Below, in pieces: positions 1 through 5,448 of a DNA stretch of 6,472 bases. Both the position numbers and the translations under genes were made by a program. Below the pieces are notes generated by a model. That model had not been told where the DNA came from, searched no databases, and worked only from the letters and a program-made list of their open reading frames with translations. The stretch is from JAAZLA01 sp964560975 (GTDB taxonomy: Bacteria; Spirochaetota; Spirochaetia; Treponematales; Treponemataceae): positions 1 through 6,472 of the forward strand of contig CAZLNE010000110.1 of NCBI GenBank assembly GCA_964560975.1, read 5' to 3'. Each line of letters starts with the position of its first letter. The first letter of the stretch is position 1.

Positions 1-60
1 ATTGAAGTTAAAAGTAAAATGCTCCTGAATACTACTTGACAAACCACATACCTGTGCATC

Positions 61-80
61 CGTGGTTATTCTTAACCGTG
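61..80 (+). other. Small hairpin upstream of murC
   Basis: Positions 61-68 (CGTGGTTA) can pair with 73-80 (TAACCGTG) around a TTCT loop, giving 8 pairs, two of them G-U wobbles that exist only in the plus-strand RNA. The following bases (TCTTCCTT) are pyrimidine-rich but not a clean T run. It could be a weak terminator of a gene lying left of the window or a chance structure. It lies upstream of the candidate murC promoter, so it would not be in that transcript. Confidence 0.3.
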
Positions 81-90
81 TCTTCCTTGC

Positions 91-119
91 TGGATATTTA
101 TCTTAACTTACAGTATACT
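91..119 (+). promoter_or_regulatory. Candidate sigma70-type promoter for murC-yicC
   Basis: A -35-like TGGATA (91-96, 4 of 6 consensus bases) lies 17 bases from a -10-like TATACT (114-119, 5 of 6). Transcription would start near 125-127. This is upstream of the homology-supported ATG at 162 and almost on top of the in-frame ATG at 129. A promoter here argues against the in-frame TTG at 36 as the start, because that codon would be outside the transcript. The call rests on motif match only. Confidence 0.4.
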
Positions 120-161
120 TTCACTGTTATGCATACAACACTTTCAACACTGCCGCTCGAC

Positions 162-1649
162 ATGAACGGCCTTACCATACATTTTACCGGAATAAAAGGT
201 ACCGGGATGGCGGCCCTCGTCGAGATTTGCAAAGAGCGGGGTGCAATAATTACAGGAAGCGATGTAGAAGATGTCTTTTATACCGATGCTATTTTGGCAT
301 CCTTGGGTGTTAAGGCTCTTAAGTTTGATGAGCTCAATATAAGCACTGCAATTGATGTGCTTTTTTATTCGTCTGCCTATGATACTAATTCTCATTGTGA
401 ACTTGTAAAAGCAAAAACACTCAATATTCCTATGATGGAATATTCTGAGGCATTGGGTAAGGTGTCGGAATCTGCATACAGTTGCGGCATTGCAGGTGTT
501 CATGGAAAGACGACTACAACCGGCATGACGGGAACCATTTTAAAAGAACTGGATCTTAAGTCTCAGGTTTTGGCCGGTAGTGCAATTGCAAGTTTTGACG
601 GTAAGTGTACCATGAATAAGGGTACAGATATCTTTGTTGCAGAAACCTGCGAGTATAAACGCCACTTCCTGCATTTTCACCCGCAAAAAATTCTTCTTAC
701 GAGCATAGAAAGCGATCATCAGGATTATTATCCTCTCTATACAGATATTTTAAAAGCATTTTGCGAGTATATTGAACTTCTTCCAAAAAATGGTTCTCTA
801 ATCTTCTGCGCAGAAGACAAAGGTGCTTGTGAAGCGGTTTATATCAGTTTAAAGTCACGGCCAGATATTAACTATATTCCATACGGGCAGAGCTCACCAG
901 ATTTTGTTAAGCTTCTAAGGCTTTATCCTTTTACACCTAAGTACTTGGTTAAAAAACACAGTATAGAACACGGCATGCAGAATTTTACTCTTGAAGGCAG
1001 TGAGACGGAGTTTACGCTCAAGGTTCCGGGTTTTCATAATGTGCTTAATGCCTCAGGGGCCATTGCTCTTTGCATTGAACTAATTAAGGACAAAAGAACC
1101 TATACAGATTTAGATACACTCACCATAAAAAATGCACTTGCAAATTTTACTGGCTCTAAGAGGAGGAGTGAGATTATTGGCATACTTGAAAATCCTCCGG
1201 TTGTTTTTATTGATGACTACGGTCATCATCCGACTGCGGTAAAGTTGACCCTCGAAGGTTTCAAGTCGTTTTATCCTGACTATGTTCTCATTGCAGATTT
1301 TATGTCTCATACATATTCTAGAACAAGTGCTCTACTCGATGAGTTTGCTTCTGCATTTACCGCAGCCGACGAGGTTATTCTTCATAAGATATACAGCTCT
1401 GCCCGCGAAAAGAAAGAAGACTTTGAAGGAAAGGTGTCGGGTGAGATTTTGTTTCACATGACGAAGAAGAATCATCCTAAGGTTGAGTATTTTGAAGAAG
1501 TAATGGATGCAAAAGACTATCTTATTCAGCGCCTGAACGAACCCCTTCCTGCCCATAAAAAAGGTTATGTATTTGTGACCATGGGGGCAGGCGACAATTG
1601 GAAACTGGGAAAAGCAACAGTTGAATCATTAAACAAAAAAAGGAAATAG
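162..1649 (+). CDS. murC: UDP-N-acetylmuramate--L-alanine ligase-like Mur ligase (MurC)
   Basis: This is a Mur ligase family protein of about 495 residues, close to the usual MurC length. MurC joins L-alanine to UDP-MurNAc using ATP in the cytoplasm, the first step of the peptidoglycan stem peptide. Visible motifs are the N-terminal Rossmann glycine motif GIKGTGM (residues 10-16), the ATP P-loop GVHGKTTTT (112-120), SIESDHQDYY (181-190), HNVLNASGAIAL (292-303), GSKRRSE (331-337), DDYGHHPTAV (351-360) and MGAGDNWKLG (474-483). The DDYGHHPT and RRSE motifs favour MurC over MurD, MurE or MurF. Two blocks differ from textbook MurC: ETCEYKRHF (161-169) replaces the usual EADESD-type segment, and FMSHTYSR (380-387) replaces the QPH-type segment. 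The start is uncertain. ATG 162 puts the glycine motif at the normal distance from the N terminus but has no clear Shine-Dalgarno. In-frame alternatives are ATG 129 (506 residues, near the predicted transcription start) and TTG 36 (537 residues). It forms a pair with yicC, 2 bases downstream. Mpl is a less likely alternative. Confidence 0.88.
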   Translation: MNGLTIHFTGIKGTGMAALVEICKERGAIITGSDVEDVFYTDAILASLGVKALKFDELNISTAIDVLFYSSAYDTNSHCELVKAKTLNIPMMEYSEALGKVSESAYSCGIAGVHGKTTTTGMTGTILKELDLKSQVLAGSAIASFDGKCTMNKGTDIFVAETCEYKRHFLHFHPQKILLTSIESDHQDYYPLYTDILKAFCEYIELLPKNGSLIFCAEDKGACEAVYISLKSRPDINYIPYGQSSPDFVKLLRLYPFTPKYLVKKHSIEHGMQNFTLEGSETEFTLKVPGFHNVLNASGAIALCIELIKDKRTYTDLDTLTIKNALANFTGSKRRSEIIGILENPPVVFIDDYGHHPTAVKLTLEGFKSFYPDYVLIADFMSHTYSRTSALLDEFASAFTAADEVILHKIYSSAREKKEDFEGKVSGEILFHMTKKNHPKVEYFEEVMDAKDYLIQRLNEPLPAHKKGYVFVTMGAGDNWKLGKATVESLNKKRK

Positions 1650-1651
1650 TA

Positions 1652-2518
1652 ATGAAAAGTATGACAGGGTATGCTTATATAGAAAAAATGTGCGGGACAG
1701 CAGTAGTATCTGTAGAAATTAAATCGTACAACTCACGTTTTTTGGATTTGTCTGTCTATGTGCCTCCATTTTTAAGCCGCCTCGAAATGAAGTTTAGAGA
1801 ACTATGTTCATCCCATATTTTACGAGGAAAGGTTGATGTATCTATCAGATTAAAAGAGTCCAACCCCGATGTTAAGGTTGAATCAAACCCTTTAGCCGCT
1901 AAACAATACGAGGATGCGGTACTGAGCATTGCACGGGCGCTTGGAAGAGAAGGTGAGGTGGTTCCCTTAAGTCTCATCATCGCGCAGGAAGGGGTATTAT
2001 CGGCCCAAAAAGAAACAGATATTGATGCCTATTTCAAGGTAATCGAACCAGTTTTACAAGAAGCCCTAACTGACTTTGGACGTGAAAAGGAAAGAGAAGG
2101 GGAACACCTAAAAAGAGACTTAGAAAAAAATATTGCGGCTATTGAAAAAGCTGTAGAGGTTTTTAAAGAGTATCTGCCTCACATGGAATCATCATTTAAG
2201 GAAACTATTCGCTCGCGCTTTTTAGAAATAGCAGGTGTTATTGATGAGCAGCGTGTACTTACAGAAACCGCAGCCCTTCTTATGAAGTACACAATTAATG
2301 AAGAAATTGTACGCCTCGAAAGTCACTTATGTTCTATTAAAAAAGAAATTGAAGATAACCCCGCACCTGGAAGAAAACTTGACTTTATTTGCCAGGAAAT
2401 TAACCGGGAAATTAATACAATCGGCTCAAAAAATCAGATGGTTATTGTCGGCCAGTCGGTTATTGAAGCTAAGAATGCACTCGAGGATATTAAAGAACAG
2501 GCTAGAAACGTAGAATAA
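1652..2518 (+). CDS. yicC: YicC/YloC-family endoribonuclease
   Basis: The 288-residue product matches the usual length and both conserved ends of the YicC family. The N terminus has MKSMTGYAY (1-9), then VEIKSYNSRFLDL (21-33) and a RLEMKFRE block (43-50). The middle (about 140-180) is charged and helical, with a likely coiled coil. The C-terminal domain carries RLESHL (221-226) and GRKLDFICQEINREINTIGSK (240-260), and the protein ends in a KEQARNVE tail. Members in E. coli and Bacillus are reported as RNA endonucleases involved in RNA turnover; the activity here is inferred by family. The start is supported by an AGGAA Shine-Dalgarno at 1641-1645, six bases before the ATG. The gene begins 2 bases after the murC stop, so the two are probably one transcript. 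In many bacteria yicC is followed by gmk; here it is followed instead by a convergent J-domain gene. Confidence 0.93.
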   Translation: MKSMTGYAYIEKMCGTAVVSVEIKSYNSRFLDLSVYVPPFLSRLEMKFRELCSSHILRGKVDVSIRLKESNPDVKVESNPLAAKQYEDAVLSIARALGREGEVVPLSLIIAQEGVLSAQKETDIDAYFKVIEPVLQEALTDFGREKEREGEHLKRDLEKNIAAIEKAVEVFKEYLPHMESSFKETIRSRFLEIAGVIDEQRVLTETAALLMKYTINEEIVRLESHLCSIKKEIEDNPAPGRKLDFICQEINREINTIGSKNQMVIVGQSVIEAKNALEDIKEQARNVE

Positions 2519-2539
2519 GAATTACGTTGTCCTTTTTTT
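2507..2539 (+). terminator. Weak candidate terminator of murC-yicC
   Basis: AACGTAG (2507-2513) can pair with TTACGTT (2522-2528), with one G-U pair, around an 8-base loop that contains the yicC stop codon. A run of seven T (2533-2539) follows after GTCC. The stem is AT-rich and four bases separate it from the T run, so it is weaker than a classic intrinsic terminator. Its position in the 23-base gap between two convergent genes fits. The T run works only for the plus strand; nothing comparable follows the hairpin on the minus strand. Confidence 0.4.
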
Positions 2540-2541
2540 AC

Positions 2542-3072
2542 TTATTTATTCTGTTTTATCCAGTCAATTAATCTTTTATACGCCGTATTAACACGAGCAG
2601 AGTACTCGGTGGCGGTTTTAAGCTTTTTAGGGTCAGATGAATGCTTGTCGGGATGGTAAACTTTTAAGAGTTTTTTATACACAGCCTTGCAATCGTCTAT
2701 ACCGGCACTCAAGGGTAAACCGAAAAAATCAAAATCTTTCCTTACTTGAGGCGGTACAATCTTCGGCGCCTTATAAATCTTATAGTCGGGTTCAGGTTTT
2801 TTAGTAAAGGTCTGCTGCTGGTCTTTTTTGTTAAACGTAAACGTTTTTTTCTGTGCTTGAGATGTCTGTTGCGAATCTGGTTTTATGGTCTTGGTATTAT
2901 CTTGCTCCGTGCCTTTATTGCTTACTGGTTCAGTGTTTTCCGGCTCGGCATCTATTTCATCGACAACTTCTTCCCTAGACTCCTTTTTATCAGAAGGCTT
3001 GGAGAAAATATCCTGATCATTTTCTATATAGTCCTTGAGCATGTCACCAAGGCGGTCAAACAAACTATTCAT
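2542..3072 (-). CDS. J-domain (DnaJ-like, type III) co-chaperone protein
   Basis: The product has 176 residues. A J domain fills the C-terminal third (about 113-176): FDFFGLPLSAG starts helix I, helix II runs into VYHPDKH with the invariant HPD triad at 140-142, and the last helix is YSARVNTAYKRLIDW. J domains stimulate the ATPase of Hsp70 (DnaK) and direct it to clients. There is no Gly/Phe region and no zinc-finger CxxCxGxG repeat, so it is not DnaJ itself. Residues 1-23 (starting MNSLFDRLGDMLKDY) look like a short amphipathic helix. Residues about 24-95 are a hydrophilic linker rich in E, K, Q and T, probably disordered. No signal peptide or membrane segment is seen. The gene is convergent with yicC and divergent from galM. 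There is no Shine-Dalgarno before the ATG and the promoter is very close, so the transcript may be leaderless. The client is unknown. Confidence 0.88.
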   Translation of the reverse strand: MNSLFDRLGDMLKDYIENDQDIFSKPSDKKESREEVVDEIDAEPENTEPVSNKGTEQDNTKTIKPDSQQTSQAQKKTFTFNKKDQQQTFTKKPEPDYKIYKAPKIVPPQVRKDFDFFGLPLSAGIDDCKAVYKKLLKVYHPDKHSSDPKKLKTATEYSARVNTAYKRLIDWIKQNK

Positions 3073-3080
3073 ATTTTTTT

Positions 3081-3109
3081 AGTATATCAGCACAATATCC
3101 TATTTGCAA
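3081..3109 (-). promoter_or_regulatory. Candidate promoter of the J-domain gene
   Basis: Read on the minus strand, TTGCAA (3109-3104) is a -35-like hexamer (4 of 6) and TATACT (3086-3081) a -10-like hexamer (5 of 6), separated by 17 bases. A TGA lies directly before the -10, matching the extended -10 TGn pattern. The -10 ends 8 bases before the ATG at 3072, which predicts a transcript with almost no 5' leader. The -35 hexamer is the same palindrome used by the galM promoter. Confidence 0.55.
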
Positions 3110-3132
3110 TATTCATCCTTGCGTTATATAAT
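3104..3132 (+). promoter_or_regulatory. Candidate galM promoter
   Basis: TTGCAA (3104-3109, 4 of 6) and a perfect -10 TATAAT (3127-3132) are separated by 17 bases. Transcription would begin near 3139, leaving about 20 bases of leader that include the Shine-Dalgarno. The -35 box coincides exactly with the -35 box of the divergent J-domain gene promoter. Confidence 0.6.
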
Positions 3133-3147
3133 GATATAAATAAACTT

Positions 3148-3153
3148 GAGGAG
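3148..3153 (+). promoter_or_regulatory. galM ribosome binding site
   Basis: GAGGAG lies six bases before the ATG at 3160. It decides the start of galM: the frame stays open for another 138 codons upstream, back to 2746, but that stretch runs antisense to the J-domain gene and through both promoters. Confidence 0.75.
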
Positions 3154-3159
3154 TTTTGT

Positions 3160-4197
3160 ATGAAAATTAAAAAGAAAAAATTTGCTTTATTATCTGACGG
3201 CACAAAAATCACTTTGTATACTGTTTCAAATAAATTTATGTCTTTTTCGGTAACAAACTACGGCTGTACAGTCACAAGCATCAAGGTTCCCGACAGAAAC
3301 GGCAACCTTGATGATATTGCACTAGGTTTTTCTTCTTTCGAAGGTTTTATGATGCAAAACTCGGCATTTTTCGGTGTTCTTGTAGGACGTTTTGCAAACC
3401 GCATCGGTAATGCCTCTTTTACGATTAATGGTAAAACCTATAAGCTTGATGCTAACGACAATGGAAACTGTTTACATTCAGGATTTAACCAGTTTTCAAA
3501 TCTTGTATGGAAGGCTAAGGAAGTACACTCTAAAGAAGGTACGGGCATCCGTTTTTCTAGAACAATACCCGACGGGTTTCAGGGTTTTCCCGGCAATATG
3601 TATGTCGAAGTAACCTATCTTCTTACAGAAATGAACGATTTTACCATGATGTACCGTGCTAGAACCGATGCAGATACGCCCGTGAACCTTACAAATCACA
3701 CCTATTTTAATCTTCGCGGCGAAGGTAAAGGCAGTATTTTGGACCATGATCTAACAATCAATGCCGATTCCCTTTTAGAGGTTGATAAAAATCTTATTCC
3801 GACAGGCAAATTCACAAAAGCAGCAGGTACTCCCTATGATTTTACTAAAGCTAAGAAAATTGGAGCAGATATTGATAAGACTCCCTTCGGCTATGACCAC
3901 TGCTATGTGTTAAACGGCAAGGAAGGGGATTTAAAAGAGTGTGCTACTGTCAAGGATCCTGTGAGCGGACGCTGTATGAAAATTAGAACAAACCAGGAAG
4001 GTGTTCAATTTTATTCTGCAAATTCTCTTTCCGGCAAGCATGGAAAGAATAATGTGCTTTATACACCACGATCTGCTTTTTGTCTTGAAACACAAAGGTT
4101 TCCGGATGCTCCAAATCAAGCAGCGTTCCCGTCATGCATCTTAAAACCTGGCGAAACCTATGAGGCTATTACAATTCATAGTTTTTCAATTATTTAA
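3160..4197 (+). CDS. galM: Aldose 1-epimerase (galactose mutarotase)
   Basis: The product has 345 residues, the normal size for GalM. It interconverts the alpha and beta anomers of galactose or glucose in the cytoplasm and feeds the Leloir pathway. Family motifs in order are GRFANRIGNASF (76-87) with the substrate-binding arginine, CLHSG (104-108), the catalytic-histidine motif NLTNHTYFNLRG (176-187, His180), LIPTG (212-216), FGYDHCYVLN (243-252), and CLETQRFPDAPNQ (308-320) with the predicted catalytic base Glu310. All expected catalytic residues are present, so it should be active. There is no signal peptide; the lysine-rich N terminus (MKIKKKK) has no following hydrophobic stretch. The start is set by GAGGAG six bases upstream. 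It is apparently a single-gene unit: no other Leloir gene is in the window, and the next gene has its own promoter. I see no convincing terminator after it. Confidence 0.93.
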   Translation: MKIKKKKFALLSDGTKITLYTVSNKFMSFSVTNYGCTVTSIKVPDRNGNLDDIALGFSSFEGFMMQNSAFFGVLVGRFANRIGNASFTINGKTYKLDANDNGNCLHSGFNQFSNLVWKAKEVHSKEGTGIRFSRTIPDGFQGFPGNMYVEVTYLLTEMNDFTMMYRARTDADTPVNLTNHTYFNLRGEGKGSILDHDLTINADSLLEVDKNLIPTGKFTKAAGTPYDFTKAKKIGADIDKTPFGYDHCYVLNGKEGDLKECATVKDPVSGRCMKIRTNQEGVQFYSANSLSGKHGKNNVLYTPRSAFCLETQRFPDAPNQAAFPSCILKPGETYEAITIHSFSII

Positions 4198-4207
4198 GTT
4201 GATTAAT

Positions 4208-4235
4208 TCGACATTTTCGGTTATTCTGTTATAGT
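4208..4235 (+). promoter_or_regulatory. Candidate promoter of the V-ATPase operon
   Basis: TCGACA (4208-4213, 5 of 6) lies 16 bases from TATAGT (4230-4235, 5 of 6). TG at 4227-4228 gives an extended -10 (TGnTATAGT). Transcription would start near 4242, leaving a leader of about 37 bases. The octamer TTATAGTT occurs at 4229-4236 and again at 4245-4252, so a second -10-like hexamer lies 16 bases downstream but has a poorer -35. A run of seven T (4251-4257) is in the leader. Confidence 0.55.
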
Positions 4236-4278
4236 TCAGTATTATTATAGTTTTTTTACTTACATATAGAGGGGTTCT

Positions 4279-4902
4279 ATGGATATTCAATTACAGGAAT
4301 TGATTGATAAAATCAAGATTGATGGTGTAGCTTCTGCCGAAAACGAAGCAAAGCGCATTATTGAAGAGGCACATGAGAAAGCTCAGTCTATTATTAATGA
4401 TGCACAAAAAAAAGCAGATGCATTTATGCAGAGTGCTAAGGCTGAAAACAGCCGTATGGAAAAGGCTAGTATTGATGCTATCCGCCAGGCAGGACGAAAT
4501 GTTCTAATTTCTTTTAGAGACAGTATTATAGCCCAGCTTAATGCTATTATTAAAAAGGATGCTTCGTCTGCATTATCTTCAGATGTACTTAAAACACTTA
4601 TACCCGAGCTTCTTAAGAAATTACTTGCTGCAGATGATGCTTCGTCAGTTTCTGTTCTTTTGTCACAAAAAGATCTTGATTCTGTTGCGTCTTCGCTTTC
4701 TGCATCTCTTAAAACAGAGATTGCTAAAGGTCTTGTATTAAAAGCAAGCGATTCTATTTCGGACGGTTTTAGAATTGGTATAAAAAACGGTGAAGCCTAT
4801 TACGATTTTTCATCAGAATCTGTTGCATCTCTTTTTTCTTCGTATCTGAATCCTCAGACAGCTAAGATCCTAAAAGAAGCTGCCCTTACAGAGGCTAAAT
4901 AA
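4279..4902 (+). CDS. atpE: V-type ATP synthase/ATPase subunit E (peripheral stalk)
   Basis: The product is 207 residues, typical for V/A-type subunit E. Subunit E pairs with subunit G/H to form the peripheral stalk that holds the A3B3 head against rotation. Residues about 1-95 are a long charged helix rich in Ala, Glu, Lys and Gln with heptad character (for example KRIIEEAHEKAQSIINDAQK, 25-44). Residues about 100-190 form a compact C-terminal domain with SVLLSQKDLDSV (124-135), KGLVLKASDSISDGFRI (150-166) and YYDFSSESVASLF (174-186). The GFRI-GEAYYDFS pattern is typical of the family. The start is supported by GAGGGG at 4269-4274. It is the first gene of the operon, followed with no gap by the DUF2764 gene. 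The family is divergent in sequence, so the call leans partly on the neighbouring atpA. Confidence 0.88.
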   Translation: MDIQLQELIDKIKIDGVASAENEAKRIIEEAHEKAQSIINDAQKKADAFMQSAKAENSRMEKASIDAIRQAGRNVLISFRDSIIAQLNAIIKKDASSALSSDVLKTLIPELLKKLLAADDASSVSVLLSQKDLDSVASSLSASLKTEIAKGLVLKASDSISDGFRIGIKNGEAYYDFSSESVASLFSSYLNPQTAKILKEAALTEAK

Positions 4903-5448
4903 GTGAGCAGCTGGTATTATTTAATGTCGCAGCTGCCGTCTTTCTCTACCCAGCAGACTTCTCCGCTTCCCATAAGCGAAGAATATTTTCTTGATCTTTG
5001 TTCCCGCTTTCTTGACAGTAAATCGTTCAGCATTATATGCGATATTTCTCTGGAACCGCCCAGAGCCTTAATTTCCACCGGATCAGCTTTTCTTGATGCT
5101 TTTTATGACTGGGAACGGATGGTACGTTTTTCACTGGCTTCTATTAGAGCCCAAAAAATGAAAAAGGAATTTACACTTCCTCAAGGTTTATCTATTACGC
5201 CGGATATTTTACAGGTTTCACGTACTGCAAGCGGTTTTGACAGTCCTTTAGAGGCGGAACAATTTCTTAATGAATCACGTATGGATGCATTGCGCCGTTT
5301 TACTCCTTCCGATTATTTTTGCACGGATTCGGTCATCAGCTATGCATTACAGCTTAAACTTGCAGCCCGTATAAAGCAATTTAACGAAGAAGCAGGCTTA
5401 GCTTCGTACAGACAGATATATGATACGATACTTGGAGAATCAACATGA
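4903..5448 (+). CDS. DUF2764-family V-ATPase operon protein
   Basis: The product is 181 residues and resembles the DUF2764 family, which sits between atpE and atpA in the V-ATPase operons of treponemes, chlamydiae and some others. The family signature is the start WYYLMSQLP (4-12), followed by PLPISEEYFLDLC (21-33). An aromatic and charged helix FYDWERMVRFSLASIRAQ (67-84) and a basic C-terminal helix LKLAARIKQFNEEAGL (151-166) are visible. There is no signal peptide or membrane segment, so it is probably cytoplasmic. The GTG start immediately follows the atpE TAA, with AGAGG at 4890-4894 as Shine-Dalgarno inside atpE; the stop overlaps atpA as ATGA. This coupling suggests it is made in proportion to V1 subunits. 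Its biochemical role is not established to my knowledge; a central-stalk (subunit C-like) or assembly role is inference from position and size. Confidence 0.85.
   Translation: MSSWYYLMSQLPSFSTQQTSPLPISEEYFLDLCSRFLDSKSFSIICDISLEPPRALISTGSAFLDAFYDWERMVRFSLASIRAQKMKKEFTLPQGLSITPDILQVSRTASGFDSPLEAEQFLNESRMDALRRFTPSDYFCTDSVISYALQLKLAARIKQFNEEAGLASYRQIYDTILGEST

Noticed and set aside
1..39. Possible C-terminal tail of an upstream gene (frame 1 open to TGA at 37-39)
   Set aside because: Twelve codons are too few to identify or to distinguish from chance; another frame is also open to position 28.
36..41. Perfect -35 hexamer TTGACA
   Set aside because: No acceptable -10 lies 15-19 bases downstream (the region around 57-66 is GC-containing and unlike TATAAT).
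36..161. N-terminal extension of MurC from TTG 36
   Set aside because: The extra 42 residues precede the normal Mur N terminus, the TTG has no Shine-Dalgarno, and a candidate promoter lies inside the stretch.
459..1440. AAGGTGTCGG present twice in murC (near 459 and 1431)
   Set aside because: A single 10-base repeat within coding sequence with no symmetry or further copies is consistent with chance.
2298..2513. 71-codon plus-strand open frame inside yicC, and similar frames inside murC, galM, atpE and atpA on either strand
   Set aside because: They overlap well-supported genes in other frames, have no recognisable domains, and look like shadows of the real coding frames.
2746..3159. In-frame open extension of galM upstream by 138 codons, giving a 483-residue protein
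   Set aside because: It runs antisense through the J-domain gene and both promoters. Its translation is hydrophobic and arginine-rich without any GalM homology, and a good Shine-Dalgarno precedes the ATG at 3160, where GalM family sequence begins.
4198..4278. Terminator for galM
   Set aside because: The T7 run at 4251-4257 has no stable GC-containing stem before it, only direct repeats of TTATAGTT; it fits a leader or promoter region better.
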